Assembly: GCA_025964715.1 (NCBI GenBank) | Contig: JAOPYH010000177.1 | Span: 1 to 50,962, forward strand | DNA length: 50,962 nt | Direction of reading: 5' to 3' | Origin: Streptosporangiaceae bacterium | GTDB lineage: Bacteria; Actinomycetota; Actinomycetes; Streptosporangiales; Streptosporangiaceae | Shown: piece by piece, positions 1-7,614 of the stretch | How the letters are laid out: every line of letters starts with the position of its first letter | Position numbering within the stretch: position 1 is the stretch's first letter | Notes under the pieces: model-generated | Told to the model about the DNA's origin: nothing | The model's input: only the letters and a program-made list of their open reading frames with translations | Database searches by the model: none | Translations under genes and position numbers: made by a program

Positions 1-845
1 CGGAGACCGCGCAGTTCGTCTACCGCGCGCATTCGATGGACAAGCCCGAAGTGCTCGCGCGCATCCTGCAGGCCGACGGGCGCGGACTCGCGATGGTCTT
101 CTGCCACACGAAGCGACAGTGCGACAAGCTCGCGGCCGACCTCAGCGAACGTGGCTTCGCGGCCGCAGCCGTGCACGGCGACCTCGGTCAGGGCCAGCGC
201 GAGCGTGCGCTGCGGGCGTTCCGGCACGGCAAGATCGATGTGCTGATCGCCACGGACGTGGCCGCCCGTGGGCTCGACGTCGACGACGTGACGCACGTCG
301 TCAACTACGAATGCCCCGAGGACGACAAGGCCTACGTGCACCGCACCGGCCGTACCGCCCGCGCGGGCAAGGAGGGCATCGCGGTGACGCTGGTCGACTG
401 GCGCGACCTACCGCGCTGGAAGGTCATCAACACCGCGCTCAGCCTGCCCTTCGCGGCACCGGAGGAGACCTACTCCACCTCCGAGCACCTCTATTCGGTG
501 CTCGACATCCCTACCGACGTGACGGGCACCCTGCCCAAGGGTCAGCGGGAGCGGGAGGGGCTGGCCGCCGAAGAGCTCGAGGACATCGGCGAGACCGGCC
601 GCAGCCGCTCGCGCTCCCAGGAGCACGAGGAGCCCCCGAAGCCGCGCCAGCGCAACCGGGAGCGGGAGCGGGCGCGGACTCGCGCCGGCAAGCCGGTCGA
701 GGCCGCGGCCGCGGCCCCCAAGGCCGACGCGGCGCCGGACAACGTCGTCGACGCGGTCGCCACCGAGCGCAAGCGCAGCCGTCGCCGCCGCAGGACCCGG
801 GGCGGCTCCGCCACGGGCAACGGCGAGAGCTCCGCGACCGCCTAG
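1..845 (+). CDS. DEAD-box ATP-dependent RNA helicase, C-terminal part (5' end outside window)
   Basis: The reading frame is open from base 3, so the gene enters from the left edge and only its last ~280 codons are visible. The visible part is the second RecA-like domain of a DEAD-box helicase. It has VFCHTKRQCD (motif IV region), IATDVAARGLD (motif V) and YVHRTGRTARAG (motif VI, the arginine fingers). After that comes a low-complexity Arg/Glu/Ala tail ending in an Arg-rich patch, typical of actinobacterial RhlE/DeaD-type helicases and probably RNA-binding. The N-terminal domain with Walker A and DEAD boxes lies outside, so the subfamily is not settled. An in-frame ATG at 36 lies inside the domain and is not the start. 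Confidence 0.93.
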   Translation, partial: ETAQFVYRAHSMDKPEVLARILQADGRGLAMVFCHTKRQCDKLAADLSERGFAAAAVHGDLGQGQRERALRAFRHGKIDVLIATDVAARGLDVDDVTHVVNYECPEDDKAYVHRTGRTARAGKEGIAVTLVDWRDLPRWKVINTALSLPFAAPEETYSTSEHLYSVLDIPTDVTGTLPKGQREREGLAAEELEDIGETGRSRSRSQEHEEPPKPRQRNRERERARTRAGKPVEAAAAAPKADAAPDNVVDAVATERKRSRRRRRTRGGSATGNGESSATA

Positions 846-874
846 CGCCACGGCCGAGCAGGCCTGGCTCTGAC

Positions 875-903
875 ATCCGCCCATCCGACCTGGATGGGCG
901 GAT
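875..903. terminator. Bidirectional terminator between convergent helicase and GDPD genes
   Basis: Perfect 12-bp inverted repeat (ATCCGCCCATCC at 875-886 with its complement at 892-903) around a 5-nt loop, followed by TTCTC on the + strand. It sits in the 61-bp gap between two convergent genes, which is where a shared terminator is expected. Confidence 0.8.
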
Positions 904-906
904 TTC

Positions 907-1581
907 TCATGTACGGGCGCGCAGGCGTACGGCCTGGTGAGGACGGTCGGTCACCAGGACCGCGACCCTCCGGTCGAGGAGGAAACGGCGCATCAGCGGT
1001 TCGTCGTTGACGGTCCAGACCATGGCCGGGATGCCTGCCGCGGCACACCGCCGCAGCACCCCCAGCCTGGCCAGCCGATGGTTGACGGCCACCCAGTCGG
1101 CTCCGCACCCGCGCAGCACCGTCACCGGGCACAGATCGCGCGCCGCGCCGCGCTCCCAGAGGTTCCGGCCCACCGAGAGCGCCGTTGACACCTGAGGGAA
1201 GGTCCGGCTGATCAGCGCGATCGACGCCGGCTCCCGCGTGGTGACCACGAAGTTGTCCGGTCCGAGGATCTCGAGCGCCAGTGCCACGACCTCGAGCTCC
1301 ATGCCCCGTTCCTTCAGGTCGAGATGCCCGCGGACCCGGCCGGCGAGGGTCTCCATCGCCTCGCTGGCGAGCAGCACGGGAACGCCCGCCGCCTCGCACA
1401 CCTCCTCGTAGGACGCGGTGGCGAGGACTGTGCCGTTCACCTGCGGGTCGTGCCTGACAATGATCTCGCCGTCGGCCGTCCGGCGTACGTCGATCTCCAC
1501 GTACTCAGCGCCGCTCGCGGCGGCGGCCTCGAGGAAACCCGGCTCGGCGGCGTCCGTGCGGTGCACGGAGATCGCGGTCAT
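907..1581 (-). CDS. Glycerophosphodiester phosphodiesterase family protein
   Basis: 224 residues with the GDPD (GlpQ/UgpQ) TIM-barrel signature. An N-terminal HR pair starts the barrel, followed by EIDVRRTADGEIIVRHDP, which holds the Glu/Asp metal ligands and the catalytic His. The central KER (LDLKERGMELEV) and a late W-x-VN motif (VWTVNDEP) are also family hallmarks. The family hydrolyses glycerophosphodiesters to glycerol-3-phosphate and an alcohol. No signal peptide, so probably cytosolic. The usual HRG at the first strand is HRT here, a small departure. On its strand an extended -10 (TGATAACTT) ends 6 nt before ATG, so the mRNA is probably leaderless. Confidence 0.88.
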   Translation of the reverse strand: MTAISVHRTDAAEPGFLEAAAASGAEYVEIDVRRTADGEIIVRHDPQVNGTVLATASYEEVCEAAGVPVLLASEAMETLAGRVRGHLDLKERGMELEVVALALEILGPDNFVVTTREPASIALISRTFPQVSTALSVGRNLWERGAARDLCPVTVLRGCGADWVAVNHRLARLGVLRRCAAAGIPAMVWTVNDEPLMRRFLLDRRVAVLVTDRPHQAVRLRART

Positions 1582-1587
1582 GAACGC

Positions 1588-1593
1588 AAGTTA
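1588..1593 (-). promoter_or_regulatory. -10 box of a leaderless promoter for the GDPD gene
   Basis: TAACTT on the minus strand, preceded by TGA (extended -10, TGnTANNNT), with 6 nt between the box and ATG. There is no purine-rich ribosome site in the gap, so transcription probably starts at the start codon. Confidence 0.55.
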
Positions 1594-1650
1594 TCAGCGA
1601 CGCATCGTGACCGGTGACCGCGGTGGTAGGGCTCGGTAGGGTGGAGCATC

Positions 1651-2532
1651 GTGAGTACGCCCCGCTTCCTTGACCTGCCCCCCGACGTGCGCCGGATCGA
1701 CATCGAGACCGAACGCGGCACGTTCGCCGCGCTGGAGGCGCTTCCCGGCTCGGGCCTCCCGGAGCGCAATCCCGCCCTGCTCGTTCCGGGTTACACCGGC
1801 AGCAAAGAGGACTTCATCGCGGTCCTGCACACCCTCGCCCACGCGGGCCTCCGCCGGGTGGTGGCCGTCGACATGCGAGGGCAGTACGAGACGCCCGGAT
1901 CCGACGACCCGGCCGGCTACACCTGCCCGGCGCTGGGCACGGACATCATGAGCCTCCTCGAGGTGCTCGGCCCCGAGCAGGTGCACCTGGTGGGACATTC
2001 CTTCGGCGGCCTCGTGTGCCGGGAGGCCGCGCTGTCCGCGCCCGAGCGTCTCGCCTCCTTGACCCTCATGAGCTCGGGGCCGGCCGCCATCACGGGCAGG
2101 TCGGCGACGAACGCCCAGGCCCTTCGTGAAGCGCTGCCCCAGCTCGGCATGGAGCAGATCTGGGCGCTGAAGCTCGGCCCGGAAGCCGTAGCGAAGGGCG
2201 TGCCCGAAGAGGTCGTGGGCTTTCTCCGGGACCGGATGCTCAGGACCTCGGCCGCCGGGCTCATCGGCATGGCACAGGAGCTCCTGTCCTGCACGGATCT
2301 GGTGGAGGAGCTCGCCAAGGTGGTCAACACGGCGGCACTGGAGGTCCTGGTGCTCTACGGGGAAGATGATGACGCGTGGTCGCCCGGCCTCCAGGCGACC
2401 ATGGCCGACCGCCTGGACGCAGCCAAGATCGTCATTCCCGGGGCCGCTCATTCCCCCGCGGTGGACGCGCCCGAGACCACCGCGAGCGCACTCACGGGAT
2501 TCTGGAACGCCTCGGAGCGGGTCGCCCGCTAA
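1651..2532 (+). CDS. Alpha/beta hydrolase
   Basis: 293 residues, alpha/beta-hydrolase fold. The nucleophile elbow GHSFGG places the catalytic Ser at 117. An acidic loop GEDDDAW near 238-243 supplies the acid, and His267 (GAAHSP) completes the triad. The oxyanion region is LLVPGYTGSKEDF near 43-55. The substrate cannot be told from sequence. GTG start is chosen because TAGGGT lies 8 nt upstream and GGAG lies between, so the gene could be leaderless or use a close ribosome site. It is divergent from the GDPD gene across 69 bp. Confidence 0.9.
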   Translation: MSTPRFLDLPPDVRRIDIETERGTFAALEALPGSGLPERNPALLVPGYTGSKEDFIAVLHTLAHAGLRRVVAVDMRGQYETPGSDDPAGYTCPALGTDIMSLLEVLGPEQVHLVGHSFGGLVCREAALSAPERLASLTLMSSGPAAITGRSATNAQALREALPQLGMEQIWALKLGPEAVAKGVPEEVVGFLRDRMLRTSAAGLIGMAQELLSCTDLVEELAKVVNTAALEVLVLYGEDDDAWSPGLQATMADRLDAAKIVIPGAAHSPAVDAPETTASALTGFWNASERVAR

Positions 2533-2633
2533 AGCGTCCATCCATCGGACAGGACAGGATTCGCACGGGTGACGCAGAACCTGCCATCGCCGCCATGGTC
2601 GCCGGTCGCCTCGATGCGGAAGCCCTGATCGCA

Positions 2634-2651
2634 GGTAAAGCTACACTTACC
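2634..2651. promoter_or_regulatory. Inverted repeat overlapping the putative -10 of the oxygenase gene
   Basis: GGTAA-N8-TTACC. The -10 candidate TACACT (2642-2647) overlaps its right half, 23 nt before the GTG start. A short repressor site is plausible, but the arms are only 5 bp. Confidence 0.35.
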
Positions 2652-2670
2652 GCGATTCCGGCTCATTGAG

Positions 2671-3585
2671 GTGTCCATGGCGGCGACGGTGCATCCACCC
2701 GAGAGTGTGACCTGGCGGGTCCACATCGACCGAGCCATGTGGGTCGGCGGGGTTCGCGGCCTGATGCTGCAGGCGCTGCACCCGGTCGCCGTGTGGGGCG
2801 TGTGGCAGAACTCCGACTTCCAGGACGACCCCTTCGGGCGGCTGCGGCGCACCGCCGACTTCGTGGGCGTATCAACCTTCGGCAGTCCTCAGGAGGCCGA
2901 GGCCATAGGCAGGAGGGTGCGCGGCATCCATCGGAGGCTGCGCGTCCTCGACCACGACACCGGCCGGACCGAACGCCTCGACCAGCCCGAGCTCCTGCTG
3001 TGGGTCCACTGCGCCGAGGTCTACTCCTACCTCCAGGTGACCCGCCGCGCTGGGCTGCCGCTGACCAGGACGATGGCCGACCGCTACCTCGCCGAACAGC
3101 GACAGAGCGGCGCCCTTGTGGGGCTGCACGAGGAGGACATCCCTGGGAGCGTCCAGGCGATGGAGGCGTATCTCCGCGAGATGCGTCCCCGGTTGCGGGT
3201 CACCGAGGAGGCCCAGGCCACGGTCCGGTTCCTGCTGTGGCCGAAGATGCCGCACAACCTGCGCTTCCTCAACCCCGGCAAGCCCGTGTACTTCCCGTTC
3301 GGCGCACTGTGTTATTACTCGCTGCCCGGCTGGGCCCGCGCGATGTACAGTGCGCTTCCCGAGGTTCCGCGACCGGCGGTCACCGCCGCGCTGAGGTCCT
3401 TCCGGGTGGCCATGAGCACGCTCCCCGAGCCCGTGCACGACTACTCGTTCATGAAACCGACGCGCGACATGCTGGAGCGGACGCGGCTGCGGCTCCGAGC
3501 CCAGGGCTACGACACGAGCAAGGGGCTGCGGGGCCTGCGGGACCCGCGCCGCTGGCCGGGCGGCCGCACCGGCATCCCCGCCTGA
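2671..3585 (+). CDS. MpaB/Lcp-type oxygenase (DUF2236 family)
   Basis: 304 residues covering the full DUF2236 domain. The family includes the fungal MpaB oxygenase and the rubber-cleaving latex clearing protein Lcp, a b-type haem oxygenase. Family features seen here are LMLQALHPVA near 31-40, R57-x3-T61 (RLRRT) and His113 in LLWVHCAEVYSYL. These correspond in order to the conserved Arg, Thr and haem-ligand His of Lcp, although that pairing is by pattern rather than alignment. No signal peptide is visible, so it is probably not a secreted rubber oxygenase. GTG at 2671 and ATG two codons on are both possible. The substrate is unknown. Confidence 0.85.
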   Translation: MSMAATVHPPESVTWRVHIDRAMWVGGVRGLMLQALHPVAVWGVWQNSDFQDDPFGRLRRTADFVGVSTFGSPQEAEAIGRRVRGIHRRLRVLDHDTGRTERLDQPELLLWVHCAEVYSYLQVTRRAGLPLTRTMADRYLAEQRQSGALVGLHEEDIPGSVQAMEAYLREMRPRLRVTEEAQATVRFLLWPKMPHNLRFLNPGKPVYFPFGALCYYSLPGWARAMYSALPEVPRPAVTAALRSFRVAMSTLPEPVHDYSFMKPTRDMLERTRLRLRAQGYDTSKGLRGLRDPRRWPGGRTGIPA

Positions 3586-3592
3586 CCTCGAG

Positions 3593-3631
3593 CCCGGCGG
3601 CGACCGGCCACGAGCTCACAGAACCGCCGGG
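3593..3631. terminator. Possible terminator between convergent genes
   Basis: CCCGGCGG (3593-3600) pairs with CCGCCGGG (3624-3631) across a 23-nt loop, in the 58-bp gap between two convergent stops. There is no T-run, so this is a weak call. Confidence 0.35.
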
Positions 3632-3643
3632 ACCACGAAGAGG

Positions 3644-4501
3644 TCAGGACTCGTGGCCGGCGAGCGCGGACCAGGGCTCCTTGCGGGGCGCGGCCCGCCT
3701 GCCCTCGGGGCAATGGCGCACGTAATCGCACCAGGCGCACAGCGAGCCCGGACGTGGCGGGAACACCTCGTCGACCCGCTCCGGCGGCAGCCCGGCCTTG
3801 AACGCCGCATCGGCCTGCGCCGCCTCGGCCGCGATCTGCTCCGCCCGCTCCAGGTGACGGCGCAGCGACGCGTCGGTGTGCTCCCAGACCGCGACCTGGC
3901 CCGTGGGCAGGTGGTGCAGCTCGACCGTACGGCAGGGCCGGCGCAGCACCCGCGATGCGGCGAGCGCGTACAACGCCAGGGCCAGGGAGCTCCGGGCGTC
4001 GTCGTCGGTCAGCACGCGCCGCCCGGTCTTGTAGTCGACGACGACGAGTTCCGGGCCGCGGGCGTCCAGCCTGTCGATGCGGCCGGACAGCGCGATGCGG
4101 TCCGTACGGGTGGCGACGATGCGCTCGACGCCCATCGGCTCATCCGCGGGGTCGAGGTCGGCGACGTAGCGCTCGACCATCTCGCGGGCCCGTTCGCGCC
4201 AGCGGCCGGACTGCTCGGCATCGCGGAACCCGTCGGTCAGCCAGCCCCGCAGCAGGAGCGTTCCGGCCATCTCCACCGTGCGCTCGTGCTGCGGCAGCCG
4301 CCACCACGCGGCCAGCGCGTTGTGCACGCTCGCGCCGACGCTGTTGTGCGCCCACGGCGGGCCCTTCTGCGGCGCCGGGCGTTCGAGGTAGGTCATGCGG
4401 TAGCGCCGCGGGCAGTCCAGCCAGCTGTTCAGCCGCGACGGCGTACAGGAATAGAGCCGCTGCGGCATGCCCTCGAAGCCCAGCTGTTCAGCCGCCACCA
4501 C
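3644..4501 (-). CDS. RecB-family PD-(D/E)XK nuclease with a predicted Fe-S cluster
   Basis: 285 residues. The nuclease core shows GRIDRLD followed by VVDYKTGR, the Asp and the (D/E)-x-K of the PD-(D/E)XK fold. A Cys in SWLDCPRRYR near residue 30 and a C-terminal CAWCDYVRHC (C-x2-C-x5-C) match the four-cysteine 4Fe-4S arrangement of Cas4/AddB-type nucleases. It is a stand-alone nuclease without helicase domains; its substrate is unknown. It belongs to a common actinobacterial gene set with the neighbouring MBL, PHP and DUF6758-like genes. GTG is used as start (AAGAGGGG is 4 nt upstream); an ATG 11 codons later is an alternative. Confidence 0.85.
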   Translation of the reverse strand: MVAAEQLGFEGMPQRLYSCTPSRLNSWLDCPRRYRMTYLERPAPQKGPPWAHNSVGASVHNALAAWWRLPQHERTVEMAGTLLLRGWLTDGFRDAEQSGRWRERAREMVERYVADLDPADEPMGVERIVATRTDRIALSGRIDRLDARGPELVVVDYKTGRRVLTDDDARSSLALALYALAASRVLRRPCRTVELHHLPTGQVAVWEHTDASLRRHLERAEQIAAEAAQADAAFKAGLPPERVDEVFPPRPGSLCAWCDYVRHCPEGRRAAPRKEPWSALAGHES

Positions 4502-4536
4502 TCAGCCCCTCTTCCACCGCGGGGGTGGGATCAGGA

Positions 4537-5244
4537 TCAGTCGTCCGCTTCCTTGGTGAGGGCGAACCAGCTCTCCCAGCGGGCGTCCTCTTCACCGACC
4601 GTGGTCTCCTCGCCCGAGCCCGGCAGCACCCGGGTGTCCTTGGGCAACGGCGCCAGGAGCGAGCCGATCGAGTTGAGCTGCTGCCTCAGCTCGGGATAGA
4701 CATCGCCGACCTGCCCCGGCTTGCCCCGGTGCAAGGTGCCTCCCGTGAACAGCACGCCGAGCTGCTCGCTGGACAGGCAGATGCTTCCCGGGGTGTGACC
4801 CGGCGTGTGGATCACGTCGAGCTGGGCGCCCGCGATCTCGAAGACGCCGCCGTCCTCGAGGTAGATGTCGGGCTCCTGGTCCTTCAGGAAGTCGGTGTCC
4901 TCCTCGTCCTTGGCCTCCCTGGCCAGCCGGCGGAAGTAGTCACGCCAGAGCAGCCGGTCGCCGCGGTGCAGGGCGATGGGGGCCCAGTTCTCCTCGTCCT
5001 CCTCGCCGGCGGCGGCGACCTCGAGCACCGTGTTCAGGTGCGCGTCGTGGCCGTCGAGGCAGATGACGGCCATGACCTCACGGCCGTCCACCACCTTGAG
5101 GATGGCCTCCGCGTCATGGGCGGGGTCGATCACAACGACGGAGTCGTCGTCGCCGACGATCCATGTGTTGTTCTCGACGTCGTACTCGGTGTCTTCCAGG
5201 GTGCACTTACCCGCCGACACAACCTGTTCGATGCGCGCGTCCAC
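4537..5244 (-). CDS. Metallo-beta-lactamase-fold protein with most metal ligands replaced
   Basis: 235 residues with clear MBL-fold layout (VVVIDPAHDAEAI, then HTPGHTPGSICL, then a late PGSGEETTVGEE). Active MBL hydrolases carry H-x-H-x-D-H; here the same place reads D64-G-H66-D-A68-H69. The bridging Asp of the usual SGDTL is Gly169 (TGGTL), and the last His of PGHG is Ser210 (PGSG). So four of the seven usual ligands are gone while His66, His69 and His150 remain. It may be a non-catalytic or single-metal member. GTG at 5244 is preferred over the longer frame to 5316: TAGGCT ends 7 nt upstream and homology begins just after it. Confidence 0.85.
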   Translation of the reverse strand: MDARIEQVVSAGKCTLEDTEYDVENNTWIVGDDDSVVVIDPAHDAEAILKVVDGREVMAVICLDGHDAHLNTVLEVAAAGEEDEENWAPIALHRGDRLLWRDYFRRLAREAKDEEDTDFLKDQEPDIYLEDGGVFEIAGAQLDVIHTPGHTPGSICLSSEQLGVLFTGGTLHRGKPGQVGDVYPELRQQLNSIGSLLAPLPKDTRVLPGSGEETTVGEEDARWESWFALTKEADD

Positions 5245-5251
5245 GATTGGC

Positions 5252-5257
5252 AGCCTA
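5252..5257 (-). promoter_or_regulatory. -10 box of a leaderless promoter for the MBL-fold gene
   Basis: TAGGCT on the minus strand with exactly 7 nt to the GTG start. It decides the start choice, because the upstream extension of the frame (to 5316) would be untranscribed. Confidence 0.5.
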
Positions 5258-5356
5258 TCGGCCTCTGGAGGTGTCTGCCTCCGTACGGGGGTGGTCCGCG
5301 CGAGAAGATCGCCCATCGGCCGCGGTCGTGGTGGCCGGCCGGGCCGCGAGCGGCCG

Positions 5357-6235
5357 TCAGCCGGTGTGGAGCCGGGCCCGTGCCCCGGCCGCGGCGGAGA
5401 TCAAGGCCTCGTAGTCCGCCGGGGAGGTGGTCTCGCAGCCCAGCCGGTGACCGGTCAGATCCCCGTGGTCGTCGCTCGACCCGGTCGGGACCAGGCCGAG
5501 CGTGCCGGCCAGCTCCCGCAGGTGCGCGCGATCCGGGGCCGTGTGGTCGGGATGGTCGACCTCGACGCCGGTCAGGCCGGCCGACGCGAGTGCCGCGATG
5601 AGGTGGTCCTCGACCAGGTAGCCGCGCCGGCGGGCGCGCGGGTGGGCCAGCACGCAGACGCCGCCGGCGGCACGCACCAGCGCGACGGCGCACACCGGGT
5701 CCAGGGCGTAGCGGCTGATGTGCGCCCGGCCGCCCGCACCGATCCACTGCTCGGTGAACGCCTGGTCCGTCTCCTTCACCACGCCCGACTCCAGCATCGC
5801 GCGAGCGATGTGGGGGCGTCCGACGACACCGCCGGCGGCGATCTCCCGTACCTGCTCCCAGGTGACGTCGGCGCCCAGCTCGCGCAGGCGGGCCACGGTG
5901 GCGCGCGCCCGATGGACCCGGTCGTCGCGGAGGCGGTCGCGCTCCGCGGCCAGCACCGGTTCGGCCGGGTCGAACAGGTAGCCGAGCATGTGGACGCTGT
6001 ACGTCCGTGGTCCGTGCTCCGCTCCGGCGGTGTCCTGCCGGCATGACAGCTCGATCCCCGGCACCAGGGTGAGCCCGGAGGGCACCGCCCGCGCCGCCTC
6101 GGCCCAGCCCGACACGGTGTCGTGGTCCGTCAGCGCCAGGACGTCCAGCCCGGCTGCGGCGGCACTCCGCACGACCTCGGCCGGCGGGAGGGTGCCATCA
6201 GAGACACTGCTATGGCTGTGGAGATCGATGCGCAC
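5357..6235 (-). CDS. PHP-domain metal-dependent phosphoesterase
   Basis: 292 residues. The N-terminus MRIDLHSHSSVSDG gives the first PHP motif (H-x-H and Asp) and LALTDHDTVSG the second (D-H-D). GIELSC, HILGY-like MLGYLFDP, LAHPRARR and SSDDHGD carry the remaining metal ligands. Stand-alone PHP proteins of this type (YciV/TrpH-like) act as nucleotide or 5'-3' oligonucleotide phosphatases; which one applies here is inference. ATG is preceded by GAGGTG at a fair distance. It is 31 nt downstream of the DUF6758-like gene and probably co-transcribed with it. Confidence 0.9.
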   Translation of the reverse strand: MRIDLHSHSSVSDGTLPPAEVVRSAAAAGLDVLALTDHDTVSGWAEAARAVPSGLTLVPGIELSCRQDTAGAEHGPRTYSVHMLGYLFDPAEPVLAAERDRLRDDRVHRARATVARLRELGADVTWEQVREIAAGGVVGRPHIARAMLESGVVKETDQAFTEQWIGAGGRAHISRYALDPVCAVALVRAAGGVCVLAHPRARRRGYLVEDHLIAALASAGLTGVEVDHPDHTAPDRAHLRELAGTLGLVPTGSSDDHGDLTGHRLGCETTSPADYEALISAAAGARARLHTG

Positions 6236-6266
6236 ACCTCATGGTAGATACCGCCGTCCAGCCGGT

Positions 6267-6890
6267 TCAGTCGAGACGTGGGCTGAATGCGCCGTACGGC
6301 AGATCCAGCTTCATGCCGGGCTCGCGCAGGTCCAGGAGGGAGAGATGGTCCAGCATGAGCAGACCCGCGTCCGCCGGCCACAGCACCACCCAGAGCCAGT
6401 TGCCCATCGCCTCGCCGACATAGACCGCCCGGTCCGGGGCCGCCTCGACCGACCACAGCGGCACCGGGTGGCCGCGCACCTCGACCTTGGCGTGCGGCGC
6501 GGAGGCCTCGCCTACGGCTCCGGGATCCGGCCCCTCGAGCCCCGCGTAGGAGGCTCCGAGGCCGATGCCGGGCTCCTCGGCGATCAGCAGCATGTCGGCG
6601 GGTCCGCCGACGAGGCCGGGCCCGGACAGCGCCACGGCACACGCCCGTGACCCGGTGCGTTCGTCACCGGCCTGCACGAAGCCGGTGACGAGCCAGCCCA
6701 TCGGAAGCGGCCACGGCAGCCAGACCGGCACGCGAGCGTCCCGGACCACTGCCGTGAGGCTTTCGGGTAAAGGTCTTTTCGGCGGTCGTTTCGGGAGGAC
6801 GGCACCGTGCGTGGCGCAGTGCCAGTCACTCGACCATAGATCCGGCGCTTGTAATGGCCCGCTACACCGCGGGCACGACTCGGCCCTCAT
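6267..6890 (-). CDS. Conserved actinobacterial protein, DUF6758-like, with N-terminal zinc ribbon
   Basis: 207 residues. The start CPRCSGPL, followed about 18 residues later by WHCATHG, looks like a rubredoxin-type zinc knuckle (C-x2-C ... C-x2-H). The rest alternates short beta strands with conserved Trp/Pro runs ([31 protein letters not shown]) and has no recognised catalytic motif. The family assignment is from memory of actinobacterial genomes, where this protein precedes a PHP gene as here. Its function is unknown. Divergent from the NUDIX gene across 64 bp. Confidence 0.7.
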   Translation of the reverse strand: MRAESCPRCSGPLQAPDLWSSDWHCATHGAVLPKRPPKRPLPESLTAVVRDARVPVWLPWPLPMGWLVTGFVQAGDERTGSRACAVALSGPGLVGGPADMLLIAEEPGIGLGASYAGLEGPDPGAVGEASAPHAKVEVRGHPVPLWSVEAAPDRAVYVGEAMGNWLWVVLWPADAGLLMLDHLSLLDLREPGMKLDLPYGAFSPRLD

Positions 6891-6918
6891 GGTTACTCAC
6901 AGTTGTCGCTTAATCGCG

Positions 6919-6948
6919 TTGCGTCAAGTCGTTGGTCTCCCCCACAAT
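6919..6948 (+). promoter_or_regulatory. Leaderless promoter of the NUDIX gene
   Basis: TTGCGT (6919-6924), an 18-nt spacer, then CACAAT (6943-6948), with 6 nt to ATG. This is one of the few promoters in the window with both hexamers recognisable. Confidence 0.5.
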
Positions 6949-6954
6949 GGTGAC

Positions 6955-7368
6955 ATGCGGGTGCGCTGCGTAGGAGGCGTGGTGGTGGACGACTCCGGTC
7001 GGCTGCTGGTCATCCGCCGAGGTCACCCGCCGGGTGAGGGGCTGTGGTCGCTCCCGGGTGGCCGGGTCGAGCCCGGCGAGACCGACCCCGCGGCGGTCGA
7101 GCGGGAGCTGCGCGAGGAGACCGGCCTGCGGGTCGCCGTCGGGCCGTTGATCGGCACGGTGGACCTGCCCGGGCCCGATGGCCGGATCTACGACATCCGC
7201 GACTACGCGGCGACGGTGGTCGGCGGCGCGCTGTCGCCCGGCGACGACGCCGCGGATGCCGGCTGGGTCGGCCCTGCCCAACTGCGCACGCTCCCCACGA
7301 CGCCCGGGCTCGTCGACACCCTCACGGAGTGGAGAATCCTCACCGGTTCAGACCGGTTCCGGCCTTGA
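6955..7368 (+). CDS. NUDIX hydrolase
   Basis: 137 residues. The NUDIX box is complete: G-x5-E-x7-R-E-L-x-E-E-x-G, seen as [22 protein letters not shown]. The strand before it ([20 protein letters not shown]) is typical of MutT/ADP-ribose-pyrophosphatase types, and [11 protein letters not shown]-like [11 protein letters not shown] follows. It would hydrolyse a nucleoside diphosphate linked to another group; the substrate is not predictable. The ATG is chosen because a promoter ends 6 nt before it; the frame stays open far upstream only because of high GC content. Confidence 0.9.
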   Translation: MRVRCVGGVVVDDSGRLLVIRRGHPPGEGLWSLPGGRVEPGETDPAAVERELREETGLRVAVGPLIGTVDLPGPDGRIYDIRDYAATVVGGALSPGDDAADAGWVGPAQLRTLPTTPGLVDTLTEWRILTGSDRFRP

Positions 7369-7411
7369 CCGCCTTCCACCCTCGGCGGGACGCATCTCGT
7401 CGTGCCGCCTC

Positions 7412-7585
7412 TTGATCCGGGAATTCGTGGAAGACGACCACCGGGGCGTCGTGCCCTCGTTCGGGTTCGACGTCGCGCCCGTGATCGCGCACTGCCTACG
7501 CGCGCGCCGCATGCGCGTGATCCGGGATGCAGCCGCCTTGGTCCTCGGGGTCCTGCTCCTGCGACGCGGTGGCCGTCGAAGATAA
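7412..7585 (+). pseudogene. Possible remnant of a membrane-protein gene
   Basis: About 58 codons reading LIREFVEDDHRGVVPSFGFD then VAPVIAHCLRARRMRVIRD, an apolar stretch AAALVLGVLLL and a basic end. The composition and the charged-then-hydrophobic pattern look like real protein, resembling the start of an actinobacterial multi-pass membrane protein, but no ATG/GTG with a ribosome site fits and the frame ends right after the first hydrophobic segment. It lies in the 246-bp gap between the NUDIX gene and the convergent protease gene. Either a decayed fragment or chance; I lean to a fragment. Confidence 0.35.
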
Positions 7586-7614
7586 TCCGATTCTGGTCTC
7601 TGGGGCGCCAGTGG

